A stretch of 64,000 nt of DNA, taken from Marthasterias glacialis (taxonomy: Eukaryota > Echinodermata > Asteroidea > Forcipulatida > Asteriidae). A program made the translations under genes and the position numbers. The DNA is taken from NCBI GenBank assembly GCA_911728455.2, contig OU452228.1:1-64000 (forward strand). The letters run 5' to 3'. This document shows, in pieces, positions 1-11,439 of the stretch. A model generated the notes under the pieces. It did not search any database. It worked only from the letters and a program-made list of their open reading frames with translations, and was not told the DNA's origin. Position 1 is the stretch's first letter, and each line of letters begins with the position of its first letter.

Positions 1-99
1 TCCAGGGTATCGTAAATGCTAAAGTTTTAGCTTAATAAAGCCTATATATTGTGTAGTTTTTCGTAACATGCTGCAATTGCCAGGGAACTTGCTCCACAG

Positions 100-1050
100 A
101 CCATACTGTAATGGAAGTGCATGAGTTGTTATTGTCATGTGACGTCGCACGTGATATGTAAACGACGTAGTTGGTCAGGCGACCTGGTTGCACCAATGGC
201 AGGGTGCAAGGTGCCGCTAAAGGTCAGGTGCATTTTAATTATGCGCAATTTATAGTTTAGTTGGGCTGTTTTGAGCATAATCTTTAAGAAGTTATTTAAT
301 TTTATGTAAGATGTTCTGCGCTGTTGGGCGTGCAAATTGCAGGCGAGAAAGCAAGATAAAAGCTGCTGTTTTGGGGTTGCAGGGAAGAGGATTTGTTCCA
401 ATGGTTTTGGAAGAGTTAGAGCTTAAGAGAGCAAGTTTTAGAGCGAGACGTAAGTGTTTGTCTTCTTTGTGAATTCAGACAGCATTTGTTGCATTTTTGG
501 AGTGGTTCAAGGGTTCGCCCATATCACTCGTTGCTAGAAATTTGGCTGCGTTATTAGGCTTTGCGCGTGCAGGCGATCGTCGTGTTTTAACACAAGACGA
601 TCAGCCGGATACGATACTGTGGTGTAGTTGACAGTGTTAAGTTGAACTACAACCCGAAGGTTGCCGTCGCTGTGTGCGAGGTAGACAACTACAGATTTTG
701 TGTCAAGGCTGCAATGGCAGAGCAAGTTGTGTGGTTGTACCGGGACCGAGCTGTGTGCTCAAGGCCCAGGGGGCTAGTGTATAACTGTTGCATAGTGTTC
801 TGAATGCAGGTTGCTGTTCACACAATATTGATTTAGCAGTAATTATTTTGAGTAACTTAAGTCTCGTTTCAAACTGCTGATAGGCTACATTGTTTTACCC
901 AACTTCTTGAGTTGAAGGTGATTAAATAAATAAATCGAGGTCAAGGTCACATAAACTTGTGTCTGATCTGTGTGATTATTTTTAGGGATCTGTGTGTATT
1001 CTGACAGAGAGGTTTACAATTAGTTACAATCGGCGGTATACTTCCTCCGA
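100..1050. other. Possible solo LTR or promoter-like segment
   Basis: No coding potential is seen. The left part has a cluster of promoter-type sites: TGACGTCG (CRE-like) and CACGTG near 140-152, and CCAAT near 193. About 730 bases downstream comes AATAAATAAAT (924-934) followed by a GT-rich stretch ending near 1010. Promoter boxes, then a poly(A) signal, then a GT-rich tail is the usual U3-R-U5 order of an LTR. No terminal TG/CA boundary, target duplication, primer-binding site or internal gag/pol could be fixed, so a host promoter or chance is equally possible. Confidence 0.25.
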
Positions 1051-1697
1051 AACGAATCTCGTCCCTCAGCCTTTAGTCCGCTTAGTGACTCTAACTTGAG
1101 GAAGAAGGAGACAAGGATCAAGTTAATAATTATAGCCAGGATAACTGTTTATGCCCACCACAATACTTTCAATTGTTTTCGCGTGGCACCAACGATTACA
1201 ATGCTGTGTAAATGTCTAGCAGTTTGTGCACCAGCGTTGTACCAAGCATGCGTAGATTCGTTTATTCTTAGGTAAAGGCGTTTTGCGCTGGTATACTTCA
1301 ACAATCGTGATGGCAATGTGATGTGCACATTTGAGTGCAGTTTTTGACGGTTATCCGAGCTGTAAAAATGTAACCATGTAACAGAACGATCGGTTGGTTA
1401 ACTGTGTAACCGTGTAACAGGCAGAGGCCTATTCATACCTGATTTCTTTGGTCTAGTTCATGTTCCAGCAGTGACCTCATGCGATCATCTGCTTCAGCTT
1501 AAGACTACCACACTTCTCATCCTCAAGATGCTGAACTAGACATGAACTCTCATCTGTAAAGAACAAAGACGAAAAAGACAACGATGATGTGAAAGTGAAA
1601 TCTAGTAGTAAGCCTGATACTTCATTCTTGTAAGGGCAAGGCATTGTTTTCCTTAGTAAAGGGCACCTCCAGGAAGAAATGGAAACTTCTACTGCAA
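1051..1697. other. Non-coding, no gene seen; leads into the satellite
   Basis: No convincing ORF or splice-bordered exon. The last ~250 bases grade into the first, diverged unit of the 82-bp satellite and probably form the unique part of the repeat that gave rise to the array. Confidence 0.5.
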
Positions 1698-3356
1698 CCA
1701 TTGAATGGGCACCAAGGCAGTCACCGGAGGGCACTGAAGTCATTGCCCCAATTACCTCCTTGAAGTATCAGGCCTGCAGTAGAATTGTAAACCAATGATG
1801 ACCCACCAGAGGGTACTGAGGTAATTGCCTCCATTACCCCCTAGAAGTATCAGGCCTGCAGTAGACTTGTAAACCAATGATGACCCGCCAGGGGGTACTG
1901 AGGTCATTGCCTCCATTACCTCCTTGAAGTATCAGGCCTGCAGTAGAATTGTAAACCAATGATGACCTACCAGGGGGCACTGAGGTCATTGCCTCCATTA
2001 CCTCCTTGAAGTATCAGGCCTGCAGTAGAATTGTAAACCAATAATGACCCACCAGGGGGTACTGAGGTCATTGCCTCCATTACCTCCTTGAAGTATCAGG
2101 CCTGCAGTAGAATTGTAAACCAATGATGACCCACCAGGGGGTACTGAGGTCATTGCCTCCATTACCTCCTTGAAGTCTCAGGCCTGCAGTAGAATTGTAA
2201 ACCAATGATGACCCACCAGGGGGCACTGAGGCCATTGCCTCCATTACCTCCTTGAAGTATCAGGCCTGCAGTAGAATTGTAAACCAATGATGACCTACCA
2301 GGGGGCACTGAGGCCATTGCCTCCATTACCTCCTTGAAGTCTCAGGCCTGCAGTAGAATTGTAAACCAATGATGACCCACCAGGGGGCACTGAGGTCATT
2401 GCCTCCATTACCTCCTTGAAGTATCAGACCTGCAGTAGAATCGTAAACCAATGATGACCTACCAGGGGGCACTGAGGTCATTGCCTCCATTACCTCCTTG
2501 AAGATTCAGGCCTGCAGTACAATTGTAAACCAATGATGACCCACCAGGGGATACTGAGGTTATTGCCTCCATTACCTCCTTGAAGTATCAGACCTGCAGT
2601 AGAATCGTAAACCAATGATGACCTACCAGGGGGCACTGAGGTCATTGCCTCCATTACCTCCTTGAAGATTCAGGCCTGCAGTACAATTGTAAACCAATGA
2701 TGACCCACCAGGGGATACTGAGGTCATTGCCTCCATTACCTCCTTGAAGTATCAAGCCTGCAGTAGAATTGTAAACCAATGATGACCCACCAGGGGGCAC
2801 TGAGGTCATTGCCTCCATTACCTCCTTGAAGTATCAGGCCTGCAGTAGAATTGTAAACCAATGATGACCCACCAGGGGGCACTGAGGTCATTGACTCCAT
2901 TACCTCCTTGAAGTATCAGGCCTGCAGTAGAATTGTAAACCAATGATTACCCACCAGGGGGCACTGAGGCCATTGCCTCCATTACCTCCTTAAAGTGTCA
3001 GGCCTGCAGGAGAATTGTAAACCAATGATGACCCACCAGGGGATACTGAGGTTATTGCCTCCATTACCTCCTTGAAGTATCAGACCTGCAGTAGAATCGT
3101 AAACCAATGATGACCTACCAGGGGGCACTGAGGTCATTGCCTCCATTACCTCCTTGAAGATTCAGGCCTGCAGTACAATTGTAAACCAATGATGACCCAC
3201 CAGGGGATACTGAGGTTATTGCCTCCATTACCTCCTTGAAGTTTCAGGCCTGCAGTAGAATTGTAAACCAATGATGACCCACCAGGGGGCACTGAGGTTA
3301 TTGCTTCCATTACCTCCTTGAACTATCAGGCCTGTAATAGACTTGTAAACCAATGA
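1698..3356. repeat. 82-bp tandem satellite, 20 units, CTCF-like core
   Basis: The landmark CCTGCAGT recurs at 1773, 1855 and 1937 and onward, giving a period of 82 bp and 20 units. The first unit (near 1720) and the last are the most diverged. In part of the array two unit types alternate: one has CAGACCTGCAGTAGAATCG, the other GATTCAGGCCTGCAGTACAA. The pair recurs at 2420, 2585 and 3070, a 164-bp dimer. Each unit carries a (C/T)ACCAGGGGG(C/T)ACTGA segment. Eleven of 20 have GGGGGCACTGA and six have the full CCACCAGGGGGCACTGA, which matches the core of the vertebrate CTCF binding motif. The array is not coding; open frames across it are short. Confidence 0.95.
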
Positions 3357-4760
3357 TTTAAACATACCTCCATTTAGAACTAAAAAACTAGTCCAAGTGA
3401 AAACTGGCTGCTATAAAGTTTAACTTTAGAAATTCATATAAGTAGCCATTCAATCATTCTTGTTTATCAACGAACCCAAAAACTGTCCATCCTGATGGTG
3501 CACATACACTAAGGATTGACAATCAGCAATGTTACTATAATGTGTGTTGTAATAATATACACTTAGATATAAACATATTCCCAGATTTTGTACAACTGAG
3601 CCAGTAATCAAATTTTAATCTAGATATTTGGACTTGAATTTGTACTTGCAGGGTGCATTCGATAAGCTTCCCTGGGTTGACCCGGGTCTGAGCCAGTGAG
3701 TTTGATTAGCTTTGTCGTCATTGTTGTGGCTAACTCAGGAGAGCGGCTAGTAACCTGTTTGTGGAACAGGGTAACTTGTATTTGGGTCTGACCTGACCAA
3801 AAATTTCTCAATGACAGTCATTTTTTTGTTACTCGATGAAACACTTTTATGGGCTACAAGCTTTTTTTTTATCCGAAACAGGCACTTTTGGGTTAGTAAA
3901 ATAATTTAACAATGCAGTTTTACCCTAAAAACTAGAGCCGTGTGACCGTTTGAAAACCAAACACACAGCTGTTTTATTAATAAATTATTATTACAATGAA
4001 GTTATGTCTCATATCAACAATTAGCTGGGAAACTATGTTGCTTTCATTTTGAAAACACAATGACTAATTTGGGAAATCAGCACTGACTTCAATAAATCTA
4101 TTTTGGATTATAAATCAAAATGCTAATAAAAATGAAGAGAGGGCTTTGGATGTAACGTATTCCGGCTGGCATAAATGCAAGGTTTCAGCTCAATCGCATA
4201 TTTTTGTCTGTATATATAGGTCTTGTAAAACTCCACCTTTAATTATAACAAGACCTCAAGGTTTTGCTTTAACACATCCCTGCTTGAAAAGTTCTTACAA
4301 CAATACTCTACACAACTCAGTAGATAGAATCACATGGTGGTACTGCAACCAAACAGGCCTATATATTGATATCTCACCATGCAATGCCTCAAAACCTATT
4401 GTTCATGTACTTGTCAATCATCTGAAAATGTTATCCAGGAATGGAATGTAACAAAGTACTTACGGAACTCAGAAGGCATGCTTGGTCACATGATGACGTT
4501 TCAGTGAAACCACCCTTGACCTGTTCAGAAAATATAAAAACATAAATCTATGAAACGTGGTCTGAATGTAAAATCTACATAAAAAAATTGTTTTCCTTTT
4601 ATTCACATCTGTGCCACATTCTTGTATGACAAATTTCTGAAAAAAAAATAACTGTATTGAAAAGACGACGGCTGAAAATATCCCATCATCTCTTTGTAAT
4701 GAAAATAATCATAATGCTCAAAATTATAATCTTATGCAGTCTGTGCACTTTATCTTCATG
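3357..4760. other. AT-rich non-coding DNA, no gene seen
   Basis: Low-complexity AT-rich sequence. The longest open frame (4146-4451, 101 codons) resembles no family I know, has no splice context and shows no coding bias, so it is left out as a gene. Confidence 0.5.
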
Positions 4761-4769
4761 CGTGGTGAC

Positions 4770-5045
4770 GCTACCCATTTATATAGTACCTTGTTACATA
4801 AGGGTTTACAAGGTGATGCGGCACAATCTACTGCCAACCATGCCAGAAACAGGGGGTGGGGGTGAACCTCTTCTCTTGACGATAAGTGTATTGGGTTCTT
4901 TTACAATACATGCATTACATGATACATGCAACCAACAGCTGAAGGATGAAGCATATGTGGTTTAAGTGTCTTGCTCAAGGACACAAGTGCCAAGATAAGT
5001 ACCTGAACCCACACTCTGACAACACCAGATCATCAAATCCGATAC
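4770..5045 (-). mobile_element. Degenerate tRNA-derived SINE fragment
   Basis: On the minus strand the stretch GTGTCTTGCTCAAGGACACAAGTG (4966-4989 as written on plus) is the reverse complement of the segment that follows the tRNA head in the SINE at 9089. The adjoining ACCTGAACCCACACTCTG is a decayed B-box region. The rest shows only loose similarity, so the left boundary is approximate. No target duplication was found. Confidence 0.55.
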
Positions 5046-7045
5046 AATGACATGACATCAAAACACCTGAATTCATTTACCACATGAAAATGTACAAGCT
5101 CATATTTTGTTACAGAAAAGTAAGAATATTATTTATACATTGGCCTTTATTACACAAACAAAGCTTTAGATCCATGTAAAATAACACACATTTCCTACCC
5201 ACAAAACCAGATTCTTGCTACAACACAAACAATTGACAAGAATTAACCCTTTTAAAGAGATCTTCATGTCAATTATGGAAAACATACGACAATAATTTGT
5301 CCCAGCTGGCACCATTACTGTCAACCCTACATCCCCTAACTAAACATACAACTTTAGTCTAAGTATACCTCAACATTTTGGTGGTAACTGTCTTGAGATT
5401 TGACAGGCCTGATTTTGTGGAATGCCAAAGAGAAATTTAATGTGATCATCAGTTTGTTGATGTACTGTCACAACCATAGTGATTTAATTATGCACGGAAT
5501 TGGTGATTGGGCATGCAATCGATGCATATTCACAATTGGTGGCGAACTCTTGTTATCCCTGATGCATATTCATGTTAAGTGATGTGCTTGCGCAATTGGT
5601 GAAACATATTCATGATCAGTATAAATAAATAAATAAATAAATAAATAAACACTTTTTTGTGTGTGTATTTATACAAATGGATAAACACGTCATTTCACAG
5701 AAACCAAACCAAGCCCAACACAAAAACATTAACTTTTCTTTAAATTTCTTAGAAATAAAAGCAAAACTCATTCAAATTGTTCTGCCTCGTGATTCCTTGA
5801 TTCACAATTCCAGATGTTAAAATGACCTTTGACCCCATGCAACACTTGACATTCTCCAGACTCGGGGTCTGTCTCTGTGGAATCATGGGAAGGTCCATTT
5901 GTGCGAGTTCAATAATTATAGTCTCTTTTTTAGTCCCTTCAACAACACAAAAGTATAACTAACTTACACTTACAAATGAACAAAAAATCGAACATGCAGT
6001 ATTACTTCCATGTAAGCATATGCTGACAATAAAAATTATTGGATAAAAGTTCAGGCAACTGAACGCTTACAACTGTAGTGTAAGTACAAATTCATCACAT
6101 AAAAGCATTTTGACTCAAAGGCAAAATTCCATCTAAGAAGCTTTGTTGACAGTCTGATCCATGAAAAAAATGCAGGCCAAAAAAACACATCAAGGCTTCC
6201 AGTGTCAAAAAAAAAATCCCAATTTGTGTTTTAATGGTGGGGGACGTTTTCTTTGAAATTTTGATCAAAAAGTTTGAAATTTGCGATTAAAAGTCCACTC
6301 AAATTTAGTTTTTGGAAGAATGCATTCATTCCAGTCATCTAGTTTTTACTGTAATTATACCAGTCTTTTGAAAAGTAAACAAAGCACATCATCAGTGCAG
6401 GGGTGGGAGACCCCTCCCACTCAGACCGTAGACCCCCCCCCCCTCCGCATCCAAAAATGAGATGGAAAAAAAAGCTCCAATGAATGGCCCCACGCATTAA
6501 ATAGCCGTCCAAATCATATTGTGGGCTGTGCTTCCCCCCACACCAACAGAAAATATATAAAAAATTTAACAAAATGAACATGTCTTTACATGTATGTCTG
6601 GTTTCTTAATTGTTGATTACACATTAGACCTTTGTTTAAATTGTCCACCTAGAGGTACGCGATGCTGCAGGCAACCAGTCCCATCCTGGTTTGCCATTGA
6701 CACTTTATTTAGCGAGTGTATTTGTAATGTGTTAGGGTTGCGATTATCATTTGTAAACTGCAGTCACATTAAGCACATTGGAACAGTTTGTCTCTCTTGC
6801 TCTGGAACTAAAAGAATACCAGCAATAGCAGTGGAACCAGTAGTGTTCGGGTGGGGGGAAACTTGCCTCCAGAAATTCCCATGCCAACAAAAGGCCCCTT
6901 AATGTGGTCAATCAAAATGAACAATTTGTGATACATTATCGGTTGGTGATACAGTATCAGTCAATTGGTGATTGTCACAGTAGTAAGCATGTTTATAAAT
7001 TAGCGCATCTGTAAAACCAACCCTGTTTTGATGAATGGAACGTAC
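5046..7045. other. AT-rich non-coding DNA, no gene seen
   Basis: Contains a (TAAA)n microsatellite at about 5619-5650 and runs of C near 6430. The open frames here (for example 6339-6581 minus, 6594-6902 plus) have no recognisable domains and read through homopolymers, so they are not called as genes. Confidence 0.5.
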
Positions 7046-7079
7046 CTATAGTTTAAGCCAATAGCTTGCCTTAAAACCT

Positions 7080-8165
7080 GCATAGTGCGGCGAGATAGGG
7101 GTGGACCGACACGAGTCTAATCTGCCCTTATTTGGAAGGTTCCAAAAGCAGGCTAGCAGGCTACCGGAGGCGAACTGGACATGCGGGCGGCGGCCAATCA
7201 CGGTGTGGTTGGGCAGTGCCCTGGTGTGCATGCGGGGCGTGCTTGGCGGAGGCTTGTTCGGGCGGGCCCGGCCGCCATGTTCGTCAGTGTTATTTTAGCT
7301 AGCAAGCTAGCAAGTAGTGTGATTTTCAGCTAGCGATCCAACATTATATAGACGTGAAGCTCCAGTGTTGCAGGCCGAGTGAGGTTAGTTTGCATGCTGA
7401 GTGCAGTTTTCCGTAGAGTGATCCAGTGAGGACCGTGCCGGTAGGTTTTTAGTTGGGTAAATTGTTGCTTTACGGTTGTGTGACAGTGATTTAAGTAGCC
7501 TTTCAGAATAGTGGCGACAAAGTGGCGGCTAATAGTTGTATTCACAGAGAACTTGAATGGCACAGGGTTGATCAGAGAGATTGACTGAGAGTGTTAACCG
7601 TAGAGGTTGACGAGTGGCCGTTCGTTATTAGTCGAGTAGTCCAACTGGTAAGGAAACTTAAATAGAGACACTGGAAAACAATCGGCGTGCTAGCGCGTGC
7701 ATTTAGTCGCTAAATTTGCTCGATTATACTGGATCATTTTGTATGAAGGATACACTCAGGAAGACAAGGTTTGTTGAAGGATTGTTAAAGGATTGTGAAA
7801 GGTTGACTAAAGGATAGAGAAGGGAAATATAATTTCCACCATAGAAGCTGCCCAGGAGGCAAATAAAAGAGAGATAACACTCAGAGCTGTGTTTTGTGTC
7901 CGTGTTCCTGTTAGTCTGTCCCACTGTAGTTATTTCTGCTCTGCCCCAGAGTTCAGTCAGACAATCGGTAGCCAATCGGGCGGTAGATTTCCACCCAAAC
8001 GAGCTTGCATCCCTGGGCCCGAGACTGCTCGAAGTATTTCCCGGGTCTGAGGTACGATTTGGGTTTGGCATTCGGGGAACTTTCGACCCAGAGGTTGAAC
8101 TTCTCCCCGGACTTCCAAACTTGAATGAGACTCGCGGAAAACCCGCCACAGTATCCAGTGTAATG
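7080..8165. promoter_or_regulatory. GC-rich, CpG-bearing promoter-like or LTR-like block
   Basis: An abrupt rise in G+C and CpG inside AT-rich DNA. It includes GGCCAATCACG (CCAAT box) near 7192, GGGCGGGCCCGGCCGCC near 7260 and a CTAGCAAGCTAGC inverted repeat near 7300. AATAAAAG follows near 7862, then a GT-rich stretch and a second moderately GC-rich block (7960-8160). This order resembles an LTR with leader sequence, and also resembles a CpG-island promoter with a 5' exon. The 7724-8251 minus and 7896-8270 plus open frames overlap here, but neither resembles a known protein. Confidence 0.3.
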
Positions 8166-8173
8166 TTTTCTAG

Positions 8174-8212
8174 TTTTATTTTTTGTTTGTTTGTTTGTTT
8201 GTTTGTTTGGGA
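8174..8212. repeat. (TTTG)n microsatellite
   Basis: Perfect run of TTTG units (TTTGTTTGTTTG...) followed by GGGAGGGAGGGG. Confidence 0.9.
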
Positions 8213-8553
8213 GGGAGGGGTAGGTCTCTTAGACAACATACAAGAAAACAAACCCTTACTACAAATATAAATCTCCCTTTTTAACTGAACACGGTTAGTG
8301 CTAGTATTTGTTTTTTAGCTTGAAACAAATAAACAATCCAATATAAGAATAATAAAGATGACTTTATATAAGTACAGGTTTAACAACGATGAAGCAAGTA
8401 TTTACAACAGAAATGGTTCAATTGAAATGGTTTTGATATGAAATAAGAAATAAATATTTTACTTTCATACGGAAAGAAGTAAACAGACTTTTCAATATCA
8501 AATACTATTGATTGTCATTGACTGTTGTTAAACAGAATCTCTTAAGGACTTAC

Positions 8554-8737
8554 ATTACAGTTTGTGAATTTATCTCCAGCTGGTTGATAAGATTCTGCAT
8601 TGATCAAAACACTTATTGTCAAATAAATAATCCTCTTCCGAACATAGAGGGCAGCATTCATCTGGCATACTGACCATCTGAAATTGATTACAAGGAAGCT
8701 CTGGGCTATGGTCAACAGCACAGTCTGGGGTACCAAC
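8554..8737 (-). pseudogene. VWC-domain exon, frameshifted
   Basis: Read on the minus strand, a pyrimidine-rich acceptor (CCTTTTAG) at 8738 precedes an exon ending at a strong donor (AAT|GTAAGT) at 8553. The frame reads VGTPDCAVDHSPELPCNQFQ and on to PDECCPLCSEEDY. The PxECCPxC ending is the signature of a von Willebrand factor type C domain. A second module then begins (YLFDNKCFDQ) but runs into a stop. Shifting by one base restores AESYQPAGDKFTNCN, the expected start of the next VWC module. The exon is 184 bp, one more than 183 (61 codons), which fits a single-base insertion. Such modules occur in secreted BMP-binding and matrix proteins such as the chordin-like family. Other exons of the same gene lie at 9773-12641. 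A sequencing indel rather than decay cannot be excluded for this exon alone. Confidence 0.7.
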
Positions 8738-9088
8738 CTAAAAGGAGAATCACAATCATTTAATTACTAATATAATATGTGATAATTCTTGTTTGAGTTT
8801 GCTTTACATTAATAATTACAGTACAACAAAATAATACACATTGTAAGTCTCATAATGTCATGCCTACAACCTTTCCAGATCAGTGCACCGAGTGTAAATA
8901 CAACTTTCATACTGTCGTTTATTTAAAAGAAAAAAACCCATCAAAATGATAAATTAAATTGTCAATGCATGTTACTTTGAGAAAGAACATCGATATATAT
9001 GTACAAATATTTTTTGAAGTGAAGTTAAATCATGAGGTTGTCCTTAACTTGTGATCCAAACAACTTCATCAGAAACATAAAGAAATGA
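8738..9088. other. Intron-like AT-rich DNA
   Basis: No coding signal. From about 8963 the sequence is paralogous to 31386-31520, which sets the left edge of the duplicated VWC-gene block. Confidence 0.5.
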
Positions 9089-9460
9089 GGGGTGTTGTGG
9101 CTGAGCGGATAAGGGCACCGGAATCAAGCTCTGCTGTTTCTGATCAGCAGAGTGTGGGTTCGAATCCCAGTTGTGACACTTGTGTCCTCAAGCAAGACAC
9201 TTTACTATAATTACTTTTTTCCACCCAGGAGTAAATGGGTACCTGTGAGGGCAGAGATTGTTCATGTGAATGATTAGCTTGGAGCGCGGTTACTCGCAGC
9301 ACAGGTTGTATACTCCCAAGGGAGCTGAGATGGTTTAAGGAATGAAGTTAATGGCCCAGTGACCAGGGGTAGCAATGTCAGAAGCGCTTTCAAATGGCCT
9401 TCAGGCTGTGATAAAGCGCTATAGAAAAACTGATTATTATTATTTATTATTTTTTATATT
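9089..9460 (+). mobile_element. tRNA-derived SINE
   Basis: The head has RNA polymerase III promoter boxes: A box TGGCTGAGCGG at 9098 and B box GGTTCGAATCC at 9158. It resembles a class II (Leu/Ser-type) tRNA. The tRNA-unrelated body continues through GTGTCCTCAAGCAAGACACTTT to ATAAAGCGCTATAGAAAAAC and ends in an ATT-rich tail. The variable arm and acceptor pairing are not those of a working tRNA gene, so this is not a tRNA. The paralogous block at 31386-31545 lacks it, which shows it inserted after the block duplicated, or was lost there. Confidence 0.88.
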
Positions 9461-9772
9461 ATGTGTTCATAATAACACAATACAATTGAAATGGTTTGGA
9501 TATGCAGTTAGATCAACAAAACATTGTGTATCCATACGTAAAAATGTAAGTCATCAACACTATAGAAAACAAAACTTGCATGTCTACAATTTGATATGCA
9601 ATGTAACACACAAAGAAGAACATGTTCATCAGAAGCAAAACAATGAAAACATTCCAATATTTGACAAAATCGGTACATGTAATGTGGTTTCAAGCTTGCT
9701 GGAGGGCAATTAATCATCTTGTAAGAGTATCAACTTCATCCATGTCATCAAACAATATTTTAAAAGACTCAC

Positions 9773-9926
9773 CAATACATGGTGGGCTGTTCTAATTCTG
9801 GTTTACATGTCAGTGTTGGGCATAAGACTTTGTGTTGTATTTCCTTCACATCAACATTCCATTTATTGTGTATCATCAGGTTTATAAGGTGCATCTTCTC
9901 TTGTGACTGACCACTCATCTCACATC
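9773..9926 (-). pseudogene. VWC-like exon, multiply broken (copy A)
   Basis: Minus-strand exon ending at donor TATTG|GTGAGT (9772). The acceptor, CAG in the paralogue at 31672-31850, is CCG here, so it is lost. The frame has the VWC-like string APYKPDDTQ, a stop, MEC, a stop, then CEGNTTQ. It later continues in another frame as LCPTLTCKPELEQP. Relative to the paralogue it has an extra base near the start and a ~24-bp deletion. The stop between the two cysteine positions (TGT TGA T.T) is also present in the paralogue, so inactivation probably predates the duplication. The assignment to VWC rests on cysteine spacing and is less certain than for 8554-8737. Confidence 0.55.
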
Positions 9927-10441
9927 CGGAAAAGAATATCAATCAATCTTATTTTAAAATCTCATCAACCAGAGAGAAAAAAAGAGAATAATGATCAAAC
10001 AAGTCTTGGAGTTCTCTAAACCCTAGACTGAGTGTGAGTTAATGTCTCAAGACATGAGGATTAAATCTTATTTTGAATAACAAATCCTTTCCAAAGTACT
10101 GCTTAACCCAAACCCTGATTTCTTGAGAGATGGATCAGGACCTCAGGGAGTACACATCTTGGATGATAATCAAAGAGAGAACTTGAGTGACTTACAAAGC
10201 ATGTACATTCCATACAAAGATCTTCAGTCTAAGTAGAGTCAATGGTAACAAAGGGGATTGATAATTTCATACATTATTTGAAAATAACCAACATTCGTCT
10301 GAAAAAAAACTGCAGTTGAACTTGGCTTTCGTTTCAATAGAGGCCTGAAAAATGCAGTCTGCATATTACCCACTGTCACTGTGATATAACTCACCAGCAC
10401 ATAAAGGCAAGCATTCTCCTGCAATAGTAGTAGTAACTCAC

Positions 10442-10527
10442 AGTAGCATCTGGTTACATTCGACACCATAGTGGATGCAAGTGCCTTGTACCAAAATCAC
10501 CATAGCAGCTGCAAATAGATGTATATA
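10442..10527 (-). pseudogene. Candidate exon with hydrophobic segment (copy A)
   Basis: On the minus strand the acceptor CTTTTTCAG at 10528 and donor GCTACT|GTGAGT at 10441 bound an open stretch reading IHLFAAAMVILVQGTC and on to VECNQML. The hydrophobic run could be a signal-peptide core, but no start codon lies in the exon. A second GTGAGT donor at 10394 would lengthen it. In the paralogue near 32363-32440 the same frame has TAA and TGA where this copy has GAA TGT. Exon status is inferred from splice signals only. Confidence 0.3.
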
Positions 10528-11277
10528 CTGAAAAAGAAAATGTAATCAATTAGCAAAGATAACTATGTCTGGGCATATGGTGAGGAATATCTAGAAATAT
10601 TACAATGGTTTATTGAACAGTGCAACATTTCTTCTCACAACTCCATCTCATCTGTCAAAATAAGAATAGTGTCACTAAAAACAGCACTAGATAAAAAGAT
10701 TTGACCAAAACTGACAAAAGATAAAATGAAAAAATAATGGATATCTGAGCATAAATGATATAAGTCCAAATTGAAATTGGAAATTAAATCATTACAAATT
10801 TGACCCAAAAAGCGGAAAGGGTAAAATGACAAATTCAGTTCATTTTATAACAATGCCATTGCGACTACAAATTGCACACAATATACAATGTAGCAATTCA
10901 ACTCCAACATGCACAAGATACACAATAGTGTTAATATAATTAGTGCAATACACATTAACAGTGTAACTTTGTATCAGATACAATATCAAGAGTAAAATGC
11001 CAAGATAAAATGACAATTTTACTTCAAAAACACAACATTTATTGAAAACTTCATTTAAAGAACACAAAATAAAATGACAATTTCAACAACAAACAGATAC
11101 AAAGATCACTTGTATACAATTGGTCATATTATCAGTTGTTTCTCCTTTACAAACTGATTAAATTAACCTTTGACTTGAGGGACCACACATTCCACAGAAG
11201 GAACTCAATTAAGTATCTTCCTGTTGGGAATGTATGTTACTCAGTCAAATGAACTTTTCCAAGTTGAACTGATTTAC
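10528..11277. other. Intron-like AT-rich DNA
   Basis: No coding signal. The part 10747-11274 corresponds to the unit that was amplified at 32653-35040 in the paralogous block. Confidence 0.5.
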
Positions 11278-11283
11278 CTTCAC

Positions 11284-11439
11284 ATTGGACAACACTCTCC
11301 TGTTGGTTGATATGGATCATAACATTCTGTTTTGCAGCTAGCTGGTTCACATACAACATCCCCATAGATACAAACACATTCATCACAGTTGGAAGGAAGA
11401 CTGTACCATTCCTATATCTAATGACATTGTTAACACAAC
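11284..11439 (-). pseudogene. VWC-domain exon, frameshifted (copy A)
   Basis: Minus-strand acceptor GAATCTCAG at 11440 and donor AAT|GTGAAG at 11283. A nearby AG|GTAAAT at 11277 is an alternative, but using it would include an in-frame TGA. The frame contains NCDECVCIYGDVVCEPASC, then KTECYDPYQP and GECCP: the C-C-C-C-C-C-CCP cysteine pattern of a VWC domain (CxxCxC...C...C...C...CCP). Relative to the paralogue (35051-35205) an extra T in TTCCTTCC upstream of the first cysteine puts the N-terminal part out of frame, so this copy is broken. Confidence 0.78.

Noticed and set aside
1698-3356. CRISPR array
   Set aside because: Units are contiguous 82-bp repeats without unique spacers, in a eukaryotic context.
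7724-8251. 175-codon minus-strand ORF
   Set aside because: No recognisable domain; it starts inside a (TTTG)n microsatellite and overlaps an open frame on the other strand, as GC-rich DNA often does.
9089-9175. tRNA gene with A and B boxes
   Set aside because: Pol III boxes are present, but the sequence continues into a SINE body and tail, pairing of the arms is poor, and a paralogous site lacks it. It is called a SINE head.
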